A DNA stretch of 26,946 nt from Scytonema sp. UIC 10036. GTDB taxonomy: Bacteria > Cyanobacteriota > Cyanobacteriia > Cyanobacteriales > Nostocaceae. Made by a program: the position numbers and the translations under genes. The stretch spans positions 1 to 26,946 of the forward strand of contig NZ_WJFC01000183.1 of the NCBI RefSeq assembly GCF_009725235.1, given 5' to 3'. Shown here piece by piece: positions 6,824-15,079 of this stretch. The notes beneath the pieces are model-generated. The model was not told where the DNA came from. It did no database searches and saw only the letters and a list, made by a program, of their open reading frames with translations. The number at the start of each line of letters is the position of its first letter. Position 1 is the first letter of the stretch.

Positions 6824-8026
6824 TTACCAATCACCGCCAGCACCTCCACCGCCGCTACTGCCTCCGCCAAAGCTGCTACCACCACCACCGCCACTGCTAC
6901 TACTATCACTACCCCAAGAACTGCTAAAAGATGGAGGCAAGCGAGGAATGACTTTCTCTTGCTCGTGATGATAAGAACAACAAAGGCACTCATCGGTAAT
7001 GAGTTGGCATCCAGAAGTATATTCCGTAGCTGGTGTAATAGTCTTCTCAGTACGCCTGACAGTCAATTCTTGGCAGTGCGGACATTTCCTAAATCGAGAT
7101 GAATGGGACTCTTGGGCGACAATGTGGTATCCACTGTTAGTAAGCTTTTGGCTGCAATTAGGACATTTCCATCCCTCAAATCTGACACTACCTAGATTTT
7201 GTCCTGTTTTTTCCGAGTTGCTCAAATGTGACGCGAGTGTGGTTTCGTCTACTTTTTCCATTAACTGTTGGCAATCAGCACACAAAAAAATGTAATTGCC
7301 CTGACTTATACGCGTATGCCCTTCCGGTTTAATGGAAATTTTACGAGGACGTGCTAGATAAACAGTACCGCCTATTAGTACTATAGATATTCCACCTATG
7401 ACAAGCACTGCCCAGGAGACAAGGCTATTTGAAGTCGCTTGGGCATTTGAAGAAGTTTCTTGGGTTGGAGTTATGACTTTGTTTACAGACGATGTCCCCT
7501 CAGACTCTAAAATAACTACCAGTGCTTTTGTTCCTGCGAGCGTCCCACCTTCAAAATCTCCTTTTTTAAATCTTGAGATGATTTGAGCCTTAATAATGTT
7601 GCCCACTTTGGCATCAGGCAAAATCGCTTCTACGCCGTAACCCGTCTCTATTTCCACACGGCGATCGCCTACTGAAATCAAAAACAATACGCCATTATCT
7701 TGTCCTTTCTTGCCAATTCCCCAATAATTAAACAGTTCAATTGCAAATTTTTTTGGAGAAGCCGCAGGGACAGTTTCGCTGACAGTGACAACCGCCATTT
7801 CTGTACCATTTTTCGCCTCTAATTGAGAAATCATCTGATTAATTTGAGTTTCTGTCTCATTGCTGAGGATTCCTGCCATATCAGTTACCCAACCACCATA
7901 CTCCTGTCGGGGATTCGGCACTTCTTGAACAGTCAAAGCCAGACTAGAAAGGGGAAAAAGAAACATGGCAGAGGAAAACAAACCCACCCAAAAAACGCGT
8001 TTTGGTTTGAGGAAATTTAATTTCAT
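6824..8026 (-). CDS. TPM-domain (YgcG/Psb32-like) membrane protein
   Basis: 400 residues. Residues 1-30 are a signal peptide ending near SSLALT. Residues about 38-175 are a TPM domain, with the typical EYGGWVTDMAGILS start and the RRVEIETGYGVEAILPDAKVG core. A transmembrane helix lies at about 203-226 (WAVLVIGGISIVLIGGTVYLA). After it come paired CxxC motifs (CADC, CPNC, CPHC, CLCC), suggesting two cytoplasmic zinc ribbons. The C-terminal tail is a Ser/Gly run ending in GGAGGDW, the usual end of this family. TPM proteins occur with LemA and in cyanobacteria/plastids are linked to membrane or photosystem maintenance, though the exact activity is unproven. It is the first gene of the TPM-lemA operon, and the conserved promoter element lies about 260 nt upstream. 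Confidence 0.9.
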   Translation of the reverse strand: MKLNFLKPKRVFWVGLFSSAMFLFPLSSLALTVQEVPNPRQEYGGWVTDMAGILSNETETQINQMISQLEAKNGTEMAVVTVSETVPAASPKKFAIELFNYWGIGKKGQDNGVLFLISVGDRRVEIETGYGVEAILPDAKVGNIIKAQIISRFKKGDFEGGTLAGTKALVVILESEGTSSVNKVITPTQETSSNAQATSNSLVSWAVLVIGGISIVLIGGTVYLARPRKISIKPEGHTRISQGNYIFLCADCQQLMEKVDETTLASHLSNSEKTGQNLGSVRFEGWKCPNCSQKLTNSGYHIVAQESHSSRFRKCPHCQELTVRRTEKTITPATEYTSGCQLITDECLCCSYHHEQEKVIPRLPPSFSSSWGSDSSSSGGGGGSSFGGGSSGGGGAGGDW

Positions 8027-8285
8027 TGCTTTAGCCTCCAGCAGATAACTGTTATGGTATTGGTCATAGCCAAACTTCCAAAACTTGTGGAGTCATTCTT
8101 TAATTTTTGTTAAAAAAATACTGCTTTAACGAATAAATTCTTATCAAAGAGATTTTTGAGTTCTTTTTTTAACTTAGATAAGGTCTGGTATAAGGTACGC
8201 TTAATTACAAGTTGGATGAGGTTGAAACCTGCTTGTAAATAAAAACTGGCAATTTGCGTTCTTATTCCTCTCCTACCTTCATTAA

Positions 8286-8318
8286 TTTATAGGCGAAAAC
8301 TTTGAGGAAGTTGTGAGG
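8286..8318 (-). promoter_or_regulatory. Shared 11-bp direct-repeat promoter element, copy 3
   Basis: On the minus strand it reads CCTCACAACTTCCTCA (8318-8303), both CCTCA units perfect, then 11 nt, then TATAAA (8291-8286). It points to the TPM-lemA operon (ATG at 8026). The leader between them (8027-8285) is AT-rich, and I see no gene in it. Confidence 0.75.
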
Positions 8319-8364
8319 AGAAAATTTGTAATTACAGCATATTTCAGGTAAATGAAGTACACGA

Positions 8365-8392
8365 GTAGGGGCTCTCGGCCATACGCCCTTAC
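8365..8392. repeat. Short palindromic repeat
   Basis: GTAGGGGC (8365-8372) and GCCCTTAC (8385-8392) surround GGCCAT. This is a degraded copy of the common cyanobacterial GTAGGGGC...GCCCCTAC repeat. Confidence 0.5.
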
Positions 8393-8474
8393 AACAGTCC
8401 CATCCCGTGATATCTGTTGGTCTAGTGAACAAACAACTATAATTACAAATGACCATTGACTAGTGACAAAGGAC

Positions 8475-8529
8475 GGCGACGGGGGCGGCTATCTCCCATC
8501 CCTAGAAGTGATGGGCGCGTATAGTCGCC
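8475..8529. repeat. Structured inverted repeat, possible IS end relic
   Basis: Outer arms GGCGAC (8475-8480) and GTCGCC (8524-8529) surround the inner hairpin CCCATC (8495-8500) / GATGGG (8510-8515). Subterminal hairpins of this shape occur at the ends of IS200/IS605-type elements and in dispersed repeats. No transposase is adjacent. Downstream (8530-8810) there is a 61-codon open frame without a good start, and a perfect palindrome GTTCATGAAC at 8767-8776. Confidence 0.5.
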
Positions 8530-8816
8530 ATTTTGTGAAAAAGTTATAAATTTTCAAAGATGTCAGGGACGAGAATTCCCTCAATGCTTTGGCAGAGTTG
8601 ACAAAAGCTCAATTGAATTGGATTGAAGCTCATGCCCGAGAACACTGGCTCTCAGGTCAATCTGCAATAAAACGTAATGGTATCAATTTGTATCAATCCC
8701 TTATCAAGCAGAGCAACACAACTATACTGTTCGTACAACGGCAAAACTCCTACAAAGAACTTCATAGTTCATGAACAGTATCTGCAAACAGACTAAGCAA
8801 CAGTTGGGGTTTGGAG

Positions 8817-11126
8817 ATGGAAAAATTACGACGCGACACTACAGAAATAGTTAGTCAGCAATTGGCAGAACTGGAAACTATCTACGCCACTGCTCCCGTT
8901 GGTTTATGCTTTGTGGACACAAATTTGCGATTTGTCCGCATCAACGAACACCTAGCAGCAATTAACGGTTTGTCTGTGTCAGATCATATTGGGCGTACTA
9001 TAGGGGAAGTGCTTCCCGATCTGAAATCAGAATTAGAGCCGCTTTATCAACAAGTTATCCAGTCAGGAATGCCGATTGTCAATCACAAAGTTCACGGTAG
9101 AACTCCCGCACAACCGGGCATTGAACGTGTTTGGTTGGTAAGTTATCACCCTTTGAAAGAGTCTGGTCAAAGAGTATCGGGTGTGAATGTGATGGTACAA
9201 GAAATTACTGAGAATCAAAAAGCACTAGAAGCATTACGAGAGAGTGAGTTGCAATATCGCAACCTTGCTAAAAACCTTCCTGCTCTTGTTTACAGAGTTT
9301 TTCCCAGAGAAAATAACCGTATGTTTTTCTTCAACGATACAGTGGAGACCATAACGGGATACAAGCTTGAGGGCTTAACTCCTGGTGAAGTTTGTAAAAT
9401 TGACTCTCTGATTTTACCAGAAGATCGCACACGGGTAATCGCAACGGTCAAGGATGCGGTTGCTAGAAATCAGCCCTTCCAATTTGAATACCGCATTCGC
9501 GACAAAGCAGGCAATATCCGTTACCTTTGGGAACAGGGTAGACCCGTTTACACTTTTAATGGTCAACAGTTGCAAATTGATGGCGTTATTTTTGATATCA
9601 CTTCTAGCAAACAGACGGAACAAAAAATTCGCGAACAAGCTGCCTTATTAGATGTAGCTACGGATGCCATTTTTGTCAGAGATTTAGAACACCGCATCTT
9701 ATTTTGGAACGCCGGTGCTGAGCGCCTGTACGGCTGGACGGCATCAGAAGTGATTGGATCTGAGGCAACTGACATTCTTTCCAAAGAAATCATACCAAAA
9801 ATTGAAGAAGTGACTTTGACTGTTATTAATCAAGGGACATGGCAAGGTGAGTTGCAGATGGTCACAAAAAGTGGCTTGAACATTATTGTTGAAAGCCACT
9901 GGACTTTAGTACGTGATGAAACAGGACAACCAAAATCAATTCTTGTTGTTAACACTGACATTACGGAAAAAAAACAACTAGAAGAGCAGTTTCTCCGCAC
10001 TCAACGCCTGGAAAGTCTTGGTGTTTTAGCCAGTGGGATTGCTCATGACTTCAATAATATACTTACTCCTATGCTAATCGTTGCCCAACTGCTTTCATTT
10101 AAATTTGCCAATCTTGATGGACAAGATCGGCAACTGCTGAGCATACTAGAAGAAAACGCTAAACGCGGAGCTGAGTTGGTCAAGCAAATTCTGTTATTTG
10201 GAAAAGGTGTAGAAGGAAAGCGCATATCCCTACAAGTAAAACACATACTTCAGGAAATTGAGCAGATTACCAAAAATACATTTCCAAAATCTATTGAAAT
10301 CTATACTAATATACCAACACAAAATTTGTGGTTAATCTCGGCAAATCCTACTCAACTCAATCAGGTTTTGCTGAACTTGTGCGTCAATGCTCGTGATGCC
10401 ATGCCGAATGGGGGTCTTCTAAGTTTGGAAGCCGAAAATTGCTGCATTGATGATAACTACGCGACGATGAATCCAGAAGCCAAAGCAGGTTCTTATGTAG
10501 TCATTACTGTGTCAGATACGGGATGTGGTATGCCTCAAGAGCAATTGAAAAGAATTTTTGAACCTTTTTTCACAACAAAAGAAGTGGGGAAAGGTACAGG
10601 ATTGGGACTATCAACTGTGAAGGGGATCGTTAAAAACCACGGTGGTTTTGTAGAAGTCTACAGTGAAGTTGGTCAAGGCAGTCAATTTAAAGTATATTTC
10701 CCAGCTACTGATGGGGAAGTCATAGAAGACATTTCTGATGCTGGAATATCCAGAGGGAATGGTGAATTGATTTTGATAGCCGATGACGAAGTATCTGTTC
10801 TTGAGACTACCAAAAAATTGGTAGAGCAATACAATTATAACATCCTGATGGCTCATAATGGTATTGAGGCGATATCACTCTATGCTCAACATGGAGATGA
10901 AATTAGTTTGGTGCTGATGGATCTACAGATGCCGTTAATGGATGGGTTCAATGCCATGCGCGTTTTGCAAACAATGAATCCCTCTATTAAAATAATTGCT
11001 AATAGTGGGGTTCTATCTGAATTGCAGCTTTTAGAAGTAGGTGATATTGGGATAAAAGCATTTTTACCAAAACCTTATACCGTTATGCAATTACTTAAGA
11101 CTATTAAGAATGTTTTAAGTACATAG
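8817..11126 (+). CDS. PAS-domain hybrid histidine kinase with C-terminal receiver
   Basis: About 769 residues from the ATG at 8817. A TTG two codons earlier is also open; TTGGGG lies 8 nt before the ATG. There is no membrane segment, so it is a soluble cytoplasmic sensor. Three PAS domains lie at about 15-130, 145-265 and 275-385; the latter two each end in the typical DIT motif with a PAC-like tail. The HisKA domain has phospho-acceptor H410 in LASGIAHDFNNIL. The HATPase domain (about 520-640) has VNARDAMP as the N box, then DTGCGM, FEPFFTTK and GTGLGLSTV. A receiver domain (about 650-769) has ADDE, phospho-acceptor D702 in LVLMDLQMP, and the switch Lys in FLPKPY. All catalytic residues are present. 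No output domain is present, so the signal must pass to another partner. It lacks the conserved promoter element. Confidence 0.93.
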   Translation: MEKLRRDTTEIVSQQLAELETIYATAPVGLCFVDTNLRFVRINEHLAAINGLSVSDHIGRTIGEVLPDLKSELEPLYQQVIQSGMPIVNHKVHGRTPAQPGIERVWLVSYHPLKESGQRVSGVNVMVQEITENQKALEALRESELQYRNLAKNLPALVYRVFPRENNRMFFFNDTVETITGYKLEGLTPGEVCKIDSLILPEDRTRVIATVKDAVARNQPFQFEYRIRDKAGNIRYLWEQGRPVYTFNGQQLQIDGVIFDITSSKQTEQKIREQAALLDVATDAIFVRDLEHRILFWNAGAERLYGWTASEVIGSEATDILSKEIIPKIEEVTLTVINQGTWQGELQMVTKSGLNIIVESHWTLVRDETGQPKSILVVNTDITEKKQLEEQFLRTQRLESLGVLASGIAHDFNNILTPMLIVAQLLSFKFANLDGQDRQLLSILEENAKRGAELVKQILLFGKGVEGKRISLQVKHILQEIEQITKNTFPKSIEIYTNIPTQNLWLISANPTQLNQVLLNLCVNARDAMPNGGLLSLEAENCCIDDNYATMNPEAKAGSYVVITVSDTGCGMPQEQLKRIFEPFFTTKEVGKGTGLGLSTVKGIVKNHGGFVEVYSEVGQGSQFKVYFPATDGEVIEDISDAGISRGNGELILIADDEVSVLETTKKLVEQYNYNILMAHNGIEAISLYAQHGDEISLVLMDLQMPLMDGFNAMRVLQTMNPSIKIIANSGVLSELQLLEVGDIGIKAFLPKPYTVMQLLKTIKNVLST

Positions 11127-11147
11127 GTCGGCAACTATAACTGCATT

Positions 11148-11165
11148 ACTATCTGGTTAGATAGT
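11148..11165. repeat. Hairpin after the hybrid kinase
   Basis: ACTATCT (11148-11154) and AGATAGT (11159-11165) form a perfect 7-bp stem with a 4-nt loop just after the kinase stop codon. It may help end transcription, but it lacks a T-run. Confidence 0.35.
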
Positions 11166-11189
11166 GTCACAAAAAGTCCCGAAAAGAGC

Positions 11190-11639
11190 GTGGGAATAGA
11201 GAGTCGTTTGATGCTGGCACTTTATCCCCAACCCGTCTGCAAGTATTGCTGGTTATGGTTAATGAGTGAAGGCTTGGGGGTGGGTGTACTGACTGGGTTA
11301 GTTGGTGTTGGTGGTGGGTTTGCGATCGTTCCTGCTTTAGTACTGTTGGGAAATGTACCTATGAAACAGGCTATTGGAACATCATTATTAATTATTGTAT
11401 TTAATTCAGTTGCCAGCTTTCTGGGCTACTGGGGATATGTTTCTTTAAATTGGAACTTGATGTTATCCTTCATTGTGGCTGCTAGTGCAGGAACAATTTT
11501 CGGTGCCTACTTAGCTCAGTTTGTTCCGGCTCAAAAACTTCAGAAAATTTTTGGTTATTTTTTGCTTGCGATCGCGGCTTTAGTTTTGGCACAGAATCGT
11601 CTCAAATTTTACTCAGATCAGGATGGTAGTGCAGCCTAA
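11190..11639 (+). pseudogene. C-terminal half of a TSUP (TauE/SafE) membrane exporter
   Basis: 149 residues from a GTG, or 142 from the ATG at 11211. The body (residues about 28-140) is the second half of a TSUP-family permease: GVGVLTGLVGVGGGFAIVPAL is the conserved glycine-rich repeat motif, followed by MKQAIGTSLLII and three or four membrane helices ending in KIFGYFLLAIAALVLAQ. Full family members have about 250 residues and two such repeats. The first repeat is missing here, and the N-terminal 25 residues do not look like part of the family. TSUP proteins move sulfite, sulfonates or related anions. With half of the fold lost this is probably a pseudogene, although a homodimeric half-transporter cannot be excluded. 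Confidence 0.72.
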
Positions 11640-11667
11640 ACCATCCTCTAAGATATCAAGCCGTTCG

Positions 11668-11713
11668 GGAGGCGGAGCCTCCAAAGACGGCATTCCCAGG
11701 CGGAGCCTGGGAA
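11668..11713. repeat. Double-hairpin dispersed repeat between convergent genes
   Basis: There are two perfect hairpins in a row: GGAGGC-GGA-GCCTCC (11668-11682) and TTCCCAGGC-GGA-GCCTGGGAA (11693-11713). Both share a GGA loop. This is a known type of cyanobacterial intergenic repeat. Lying between convergent genes, it may also act as a bidirectional terminator. Confidence 0.7.
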
Positions 11714-11772
11714 CGAGGTGATAGCCTATCAAAATCATTGTGGTGGACCACTAGAGCGTGTACATAGTTTAG

Positions 11773-12750
11773 TTAAACCACAAACAATTGAACAATTGTA
11801 AAATAGATCAACAAACTTAACACATCTTGAATGATTGTGGCGACAGGCCCTGAGCCAAAGGCTGGATCTTTGCCAGCACGGTAAAGAAGCCAGGGAAATA
11901 ATAAACCAATACTTGCTGCAATTCCCCCTGCAACGACAATTGTGAACGCTACAGCAAAAGCCAACTGAACATTAGCAAACACTACCAACACTAAAGGAAA
12001 ACTGAGACTGCCTAAGCAAAGCCCAATAAACAGCCCTGTCCAGAGCTCACCAACAACCAACTTCTGAAACGAACCGTGGTTCAGAGACAACCCGCGCACA
12101 ACGATTGCTTCCGTTTGCGTCCCAACTGCATCTGCTAAGTATACAATTCCTGGTACGAAGAAGGAAACAAAAACAAGACTTTCGAGAGTTTTTTCAAAAC
12201 GTGAGACAACGAATGTTGCTAATACACTACCTGCAAGTCCAACAAGGAGCCAAGGTATGCGATCGCACACTCGTTGTATAGGAGGAGCTTCAAGAGCATG
12301 GCGTGCGCGTGCATCCTCATGATGAATACCTGCTAACCGATGTATGTCTTCTATATGCTCGCGTCTTAAAATAGCAAGCAATGCCTCTGCAGGTACGACT
12401 CCCAGGAAACATCCTTGGCTATCAATGACAGGGACTTCTGAAATATTAAACTGTACTGCTAATCCTGCAACCTTTTCTTGGTCTTCGTGAGGATGCACTG
12501 TCGGGAGTTGACTTATCATGGCATCAGCCAGTTTTTGATCTGGCGGCATAGTCAGGACATCAACTGAACGAACTGCACCGAGCAGATGACCTTGCTCATT
12601 AGTGATATAGATTGTGGCAATAGAGTCAAATTTATGACCTGAAAGACGGGTAAAAAGCATACCAGCGCTTTCTTGGGGATTAGCAACAGGAACTTGTGGA
12701 ACCAAATGCTGAGCAGCAGTTTCAAACATAGGTAGCGTCATGTTTAGCAT
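11773..12750 (-). CDS. MgtE-like magnesium transporter lacking the N domain
   Basis: 325 residues. Residues about 18-130 are two CBS domains (LGAVRSVDVLTM; FLGVVPAEALLAIL), and about 165-325 are the five-helix MgtE membrane domain. In standard MgtE (about 450 residues) the CBS pair follows an alpha-helical N domain; that domain is absent here. The usual GGNxG stretch is replaced by YLADAVGTQTEAIVVRGL (about 204-221). The ending KDPAFGSGPVATIIQDVLSLLIYF is typical, and D309 corresponds by position to the Asp that binds Mg2+ in the pore of characterised MgtE (inferred). The probable role is Mg2+ or related divalent cation uptake across the inner membrane, gated by the CBS pair. Three Met codons (1, 4 and 8) could start it, and none has a clear ribosome-binding site. 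The conserved promoter element lies about 85 nt upstream. Confidence 0.85.
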   Translation of the reverse strand: MLNMTLPMFETAAQHLVPQVPVANPQESAGMLFTRLSGHKFDSIATIYITNEQGHLLGAVRSVDVLTMPPDQKLADAMISQLPTVHPHEDQEKVAGLAVQFNISEVPVIDSQGCFLGVVPAEALLAILRREHIEDIHRLAGIHHEDARARHALEAPPIQRVCDRIPWLLVGLAGSVLATFVVSRFEKTLESLVFVSFFVPGIVYLADAVGTQTEAIVVRGLSLNHGSFQKLVVGELWTGLFIGLCLGSLSFPLVLVVFANVQLAFAVAFTIVVAGGIAASIGLLFPWLLYRAGKDPAFGSGPVATIIQDVLSLLIYFTIVQLFVV

Positions 12751-12836
12751 TGACTAATCTTGTTATGTACTCGTAGGAAAATATACAAATAACTAGAACA
12801 TCTGCTGAATATTACAATTGGCAAAAGCTGCTCTTG

Positions 12837-12869
12837 AATCTAAGATAATATTTTGAAGAAATTGTGAGT
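12837..12869 (-). promoter_or_regulatory. Shared 11-bp direct-repeat promoter element, copy 4
   Basis: On the minus strand it reads ACTCACAATTTCTTCA (12869-12854), then 11 nt, then TAGATT (12842-12837). It points to the mgtE-like gene (ATG at 12750). This is the most diverged copy: each CCTCA unit has one mismatch. Confidence 0.55.
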
Positions 12870-12947
12870 ATACAAATGTTTATATCGAATTTTAACAAAA
12901 AATTTGTAGAAATATAGCAATCCTAAACCATTTGCAAACAGTTAGAA

Positions 12948-12993
12948 CCCCTACTTCTCAAAGAAGTCGGGGAACAGAACTCCTCTGTTCCCC
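12948..12993. repeat. Two overlapping palindromes
   Basis: CCCCTACTTC (12948-12957) pairs with GAAGTCGGGG (12963-12972), and GGGGAACAG (12969-12977) pairs with CTGTTCCCC (12985-12993). They share the central GGGG. This is a common cyanobacterial dispersed repeat. Confidence 0.65.
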
Positions 12994-13053
12994 TCTTTGT
13001 AACTGACGATATTGTATAGTCCATAAGACGCAAAATATGAATTTTTAGCCTGT

Positions 13054-13215
13054 GTAGACAAGCTTTGTTTGTATAGCCTCACCCTTCTAGGGTGTAGGTG
13101 CAAGATATCAGTCAACTGACTCTAAAAGCCTCACCACTGGTCAAGGTCAGGCTAACCGTGGATGATTTCATACGTAATCGCTCACAGCTGGTTCTATGCC
13201 GCGTATATTGTCTAC
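13054..13215. repeat. 162-bp structured segment bounded by 8-bp inverted repeats
   Basis: GTAGACAA (13054-13061) and TTGTCTAC (13208-13215) bound the segment, which contains a hairpin CACCCT-TCT-AGGGTG (13080-13094). It has no open frame. It may be a small non-autonomous element or a relic; I do not recognise it. Confidence 0.35.
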
Positions 13216-13269
13216 CCAAGTCTAGACCACAATTAAATCTAGAATTGAACTTTCCAATTTAGAGTATTT

Positions 13270-13302
13270 CTTCACAAGTTCCTCACATTTGTTTTTTACT
13301 CT
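13270..13302 (+). promoter_or_regulatory. Shared 11-bp direct-repeat promoter element, copy 5
   Basis: CTTCACAAGTTCCTCA (13270-13285), then 11 nt, then TACTCT (13297-13302). It points to the coiled-coil membrane protein gene starting at 13393, leaving a leader of about 85 nt. The sequence past the -10 (CTAAAAA and CAT) matches the ftsH copy as well. Confidence 0.7.
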
Positions 13303-13392
13303 AAAAACATCATTCATTGCAAATTCATTGCTAATTAAACATTGGTAATGGTTGTTAGTCGCTAAAAGTTTATTTAGAGGAGATTAACTATT

Positions 13393-14049
13393 ATGACTCC
13401 TAATCTACAACAACCAGCATCTAGGTGGTTAAATCAGCTTGGGCAGAAATTAAAAAATGTAAAAGATGAAAGTGCTGTCATGATATTAGTAGGAGTGGCA
13501 GTCGGAGCTTTTGGAGCAGGTATAGGTGCATACCAATTAGGCTTAGAAGTTTCTAATTCAGAGCCGATAAACAAAGACTATAAAGAAGAGTTGAAAGAAA
13601 AGGTAAAATTATATGAATTAGAAAATACAAACTTAAAATTAGAAATCGAAAAGCTAAAATCAGAATTAGGGAAAAACGCAAGTGCAAAAATTCAAATACC
13701 ATTTGACGGTTCAAAAATTAAGCCCAATAATAACATCCTTGTAGTAAAAGGAGAAGCTTACAAAGGTAAATCTCCAAATCAACATTTTTGGCTAGTTATT
13801 CGTCCTATTAATTCAGGAGATTGGTATCCTAACGACGAAATTGTTTTAAAGAGTGATGGAAGCTGGGAACAAGAAATTTATTTAGCAGACCAAGGTCAAT
13901 TTGAAATTAATGTGATTTTGACAGATCGGATTGCTCATAATGAATTAAGTAAGTATAGGGATACTAATAAAAAAACTAATGAATATCGACCAATATCTCT
14001 TCCAAGTAATGTGTCTATTTTAGATAAAGCAATTATTACTACGTATTAA
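13393..14049 (+). CDS. Single-pass membrane protein with coiled coil, function unknown
   Basis: 218 residues with a good ribosome-binding site (AGAGGAG about 8 nt before ATG). Residues about 1-26 are polar and cytoplasmic. Residues 27-48 form one transmembrane helix (AVMILVGVAVGAFGAGIGAYQLG) rich in Gly/Ala. Residues about 60-92 are a charged heptad-like coiled coil (LYELENTNLKLEIEKLKSEL). Residues about 98-218 form a beta-rich domain with Trp-rich strands (NQHFWLVIRP, SGDWYPNDEI). That domain has a pattern seen in carbohydrate-binding or Ig-like folds, but I cannot name a family. The gene follows the conserved promoter element directly, so it is a candidate regulon member. Codon use is AT-rich like its neighbours. 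Confidence 0.75.
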   Translation: MTPNLQQPASRWLNQLGQKLKNVKDESAVMILVGVAVGAFGAGIGAYQLGLEVSNSEPINKDYKEELKEKVKLYELENTNLKLEIEKLKSELGKNASAKIQIPFDGSKIKPNNNILVVKGEAYKGKSPNQHFWLVIRPINSGDWYPNDEIVLKSDGSWEQEIYLADQGQFEINVILTDRIAHNELSKYRDTNKKTNEYRPISLPSNVSILDKAIITTY

Positions 14050-14258
14050 GAACCTAAAATTATCGCAATATTTAACTGAAAATGACATTTACTCATTCTC
14101 TGTAATTAGATAATTTGTTAGACCTTGCGATCGCTGTTGAATTTTTCTCTAATAATCAGGTAGTAGCTAGCACCTTAATATGATGTTTGATCGTGAATTA
14201 TTCCGGCTTGTTTAATAAACAGTTTGAAATTAAACATTATTAAAGTACACTTCATATT

Positions 14259-14711
14259 ATGACAATGATAGAACCACATGAAAAACGTAAAAATCTAGAA
14301 CTGGCAAAGGATTCAATAGATAAAAAGATTGAATACATAAACGTAAAAATGTGGAATATATTTTCATGGTCAAGTAGCTTACTTATTGGCAGTATTGCAG
14401 GGGCAGTAGTGCTAAAAAGGGAAAATCTTGGGGTTTTAAATCGTATACTTTTATGTATAGCAGTCATTGCCCTTGCAGCCAATGCTTTTGCATGGTTGAA
14501 GTCAACTTATCATATACTCAATGCTGCAAGAAAGTTATTACAAGCTGTTGATGATGAACTTGGAATTTACAAGCAAATTCAAATAATCAAGGATGATAAA
14601 CCTCTAAAAACATTTGTTTTATATGAACTAGGGGCGTTTACTTCATATCATCTTACCTTGGTACTCCTAGCATTTGTATCCATTCTGATGATCCTTTTAC
14701 CTATTATCTAG
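14259..14711 (+). CDS. Small membrane protein with three helices, function unknown
   Basis: 150 residues from the ATG at 14259. Residues 1-28 are charged. Hydrophobic helices lie at about 33-53 (IFSWSSSLLIGSIAGAVVL), 60-82 (RILLCIAVIALAANAFAWL) and 125-150 (LTLVLLAFVSILMILLPII). A polar loop (about 88-120) contains ARKLLQAVDDELGIYKQIQ. Layout and size recall small SLATT-like or other helical membrane proteins, but no motif settles it. No ribosome-binding site is evident. The gene lies 210 nt after the coiled-coil gene and could be its partner. The intervening DNA (14050-14258) holds nothing I recognise. Confidence 0.6.
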   Translation: MTMIEPHEKRKNLELAKDSIDKKIEYINVKMWNIFSWSSSLLIGSIAGAVVLKRENLGVLNRILLCIAVIALAANAFAWLKSTYHILNAARKLLQAVDDELGIYKQIQIIKDDKPLKTFVLYELGAFTSYHLTLVLLAFVSILMILLPII

Positions 14712-14901
14712 CGCTATGGAATTTTCTAGAACAGAAGAAATAAATTCACTACCAAAGTTCTTACTTTTTGGATAGTTGCAAAGGTCAACCTCTATAGGGT
14801 TTTTGTCGTTTACACCTTTCATTTTTAGTAATGCTTTACCGCTACTGGTAGCCTCACCATTCAATCCAGCTTAAGTAGCTTTTTCTTCCTTTATCAAGAA
14901 A

Positions 14902-14998
14902 GGCAGAGGGCAGGAGGCAGGCAAGCAAGGGGAATACTGCCTCCTCCCTCTGCCCCGTACCGGGATGTTCAAGCGGTTTAAACCGCCACCGTCACTTG
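14902..14998. repeat. Cluster of three hairpin repeats
   Basis: GGCAGAGGG plus AGGAGGCAG (14902-14920) pair with CTGCCTCCT plus CCCTCTGCC (14937-14954), leaving a one-base bulge. A palindrome GCGGTTTAAACCGC and a CACCG...CGGTG hairpin follow at about 14973-15003. These are typical intergenic repeats of the group. 14712-14900 holds nothing else I can identify. Confidence 0.6.
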
Positions 14999-15079
14999 CG
15001 GTGCTTACAATTGGTTGGGGAAGACGAAGATCCAATTGTACATAGCTGCCCTCTGCCCTCAGCATAGCTGCCTTCTTCA

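Noticed and set aside
8589..8774. Plus-strand 61-codon open frame starting AELTKAQLNWIEAHAR
   Set aside because: It starts with TTG without a ribosome-binding site, and the frame is open upstream without a start. It might be a gene fragment, but I cannot name its family.
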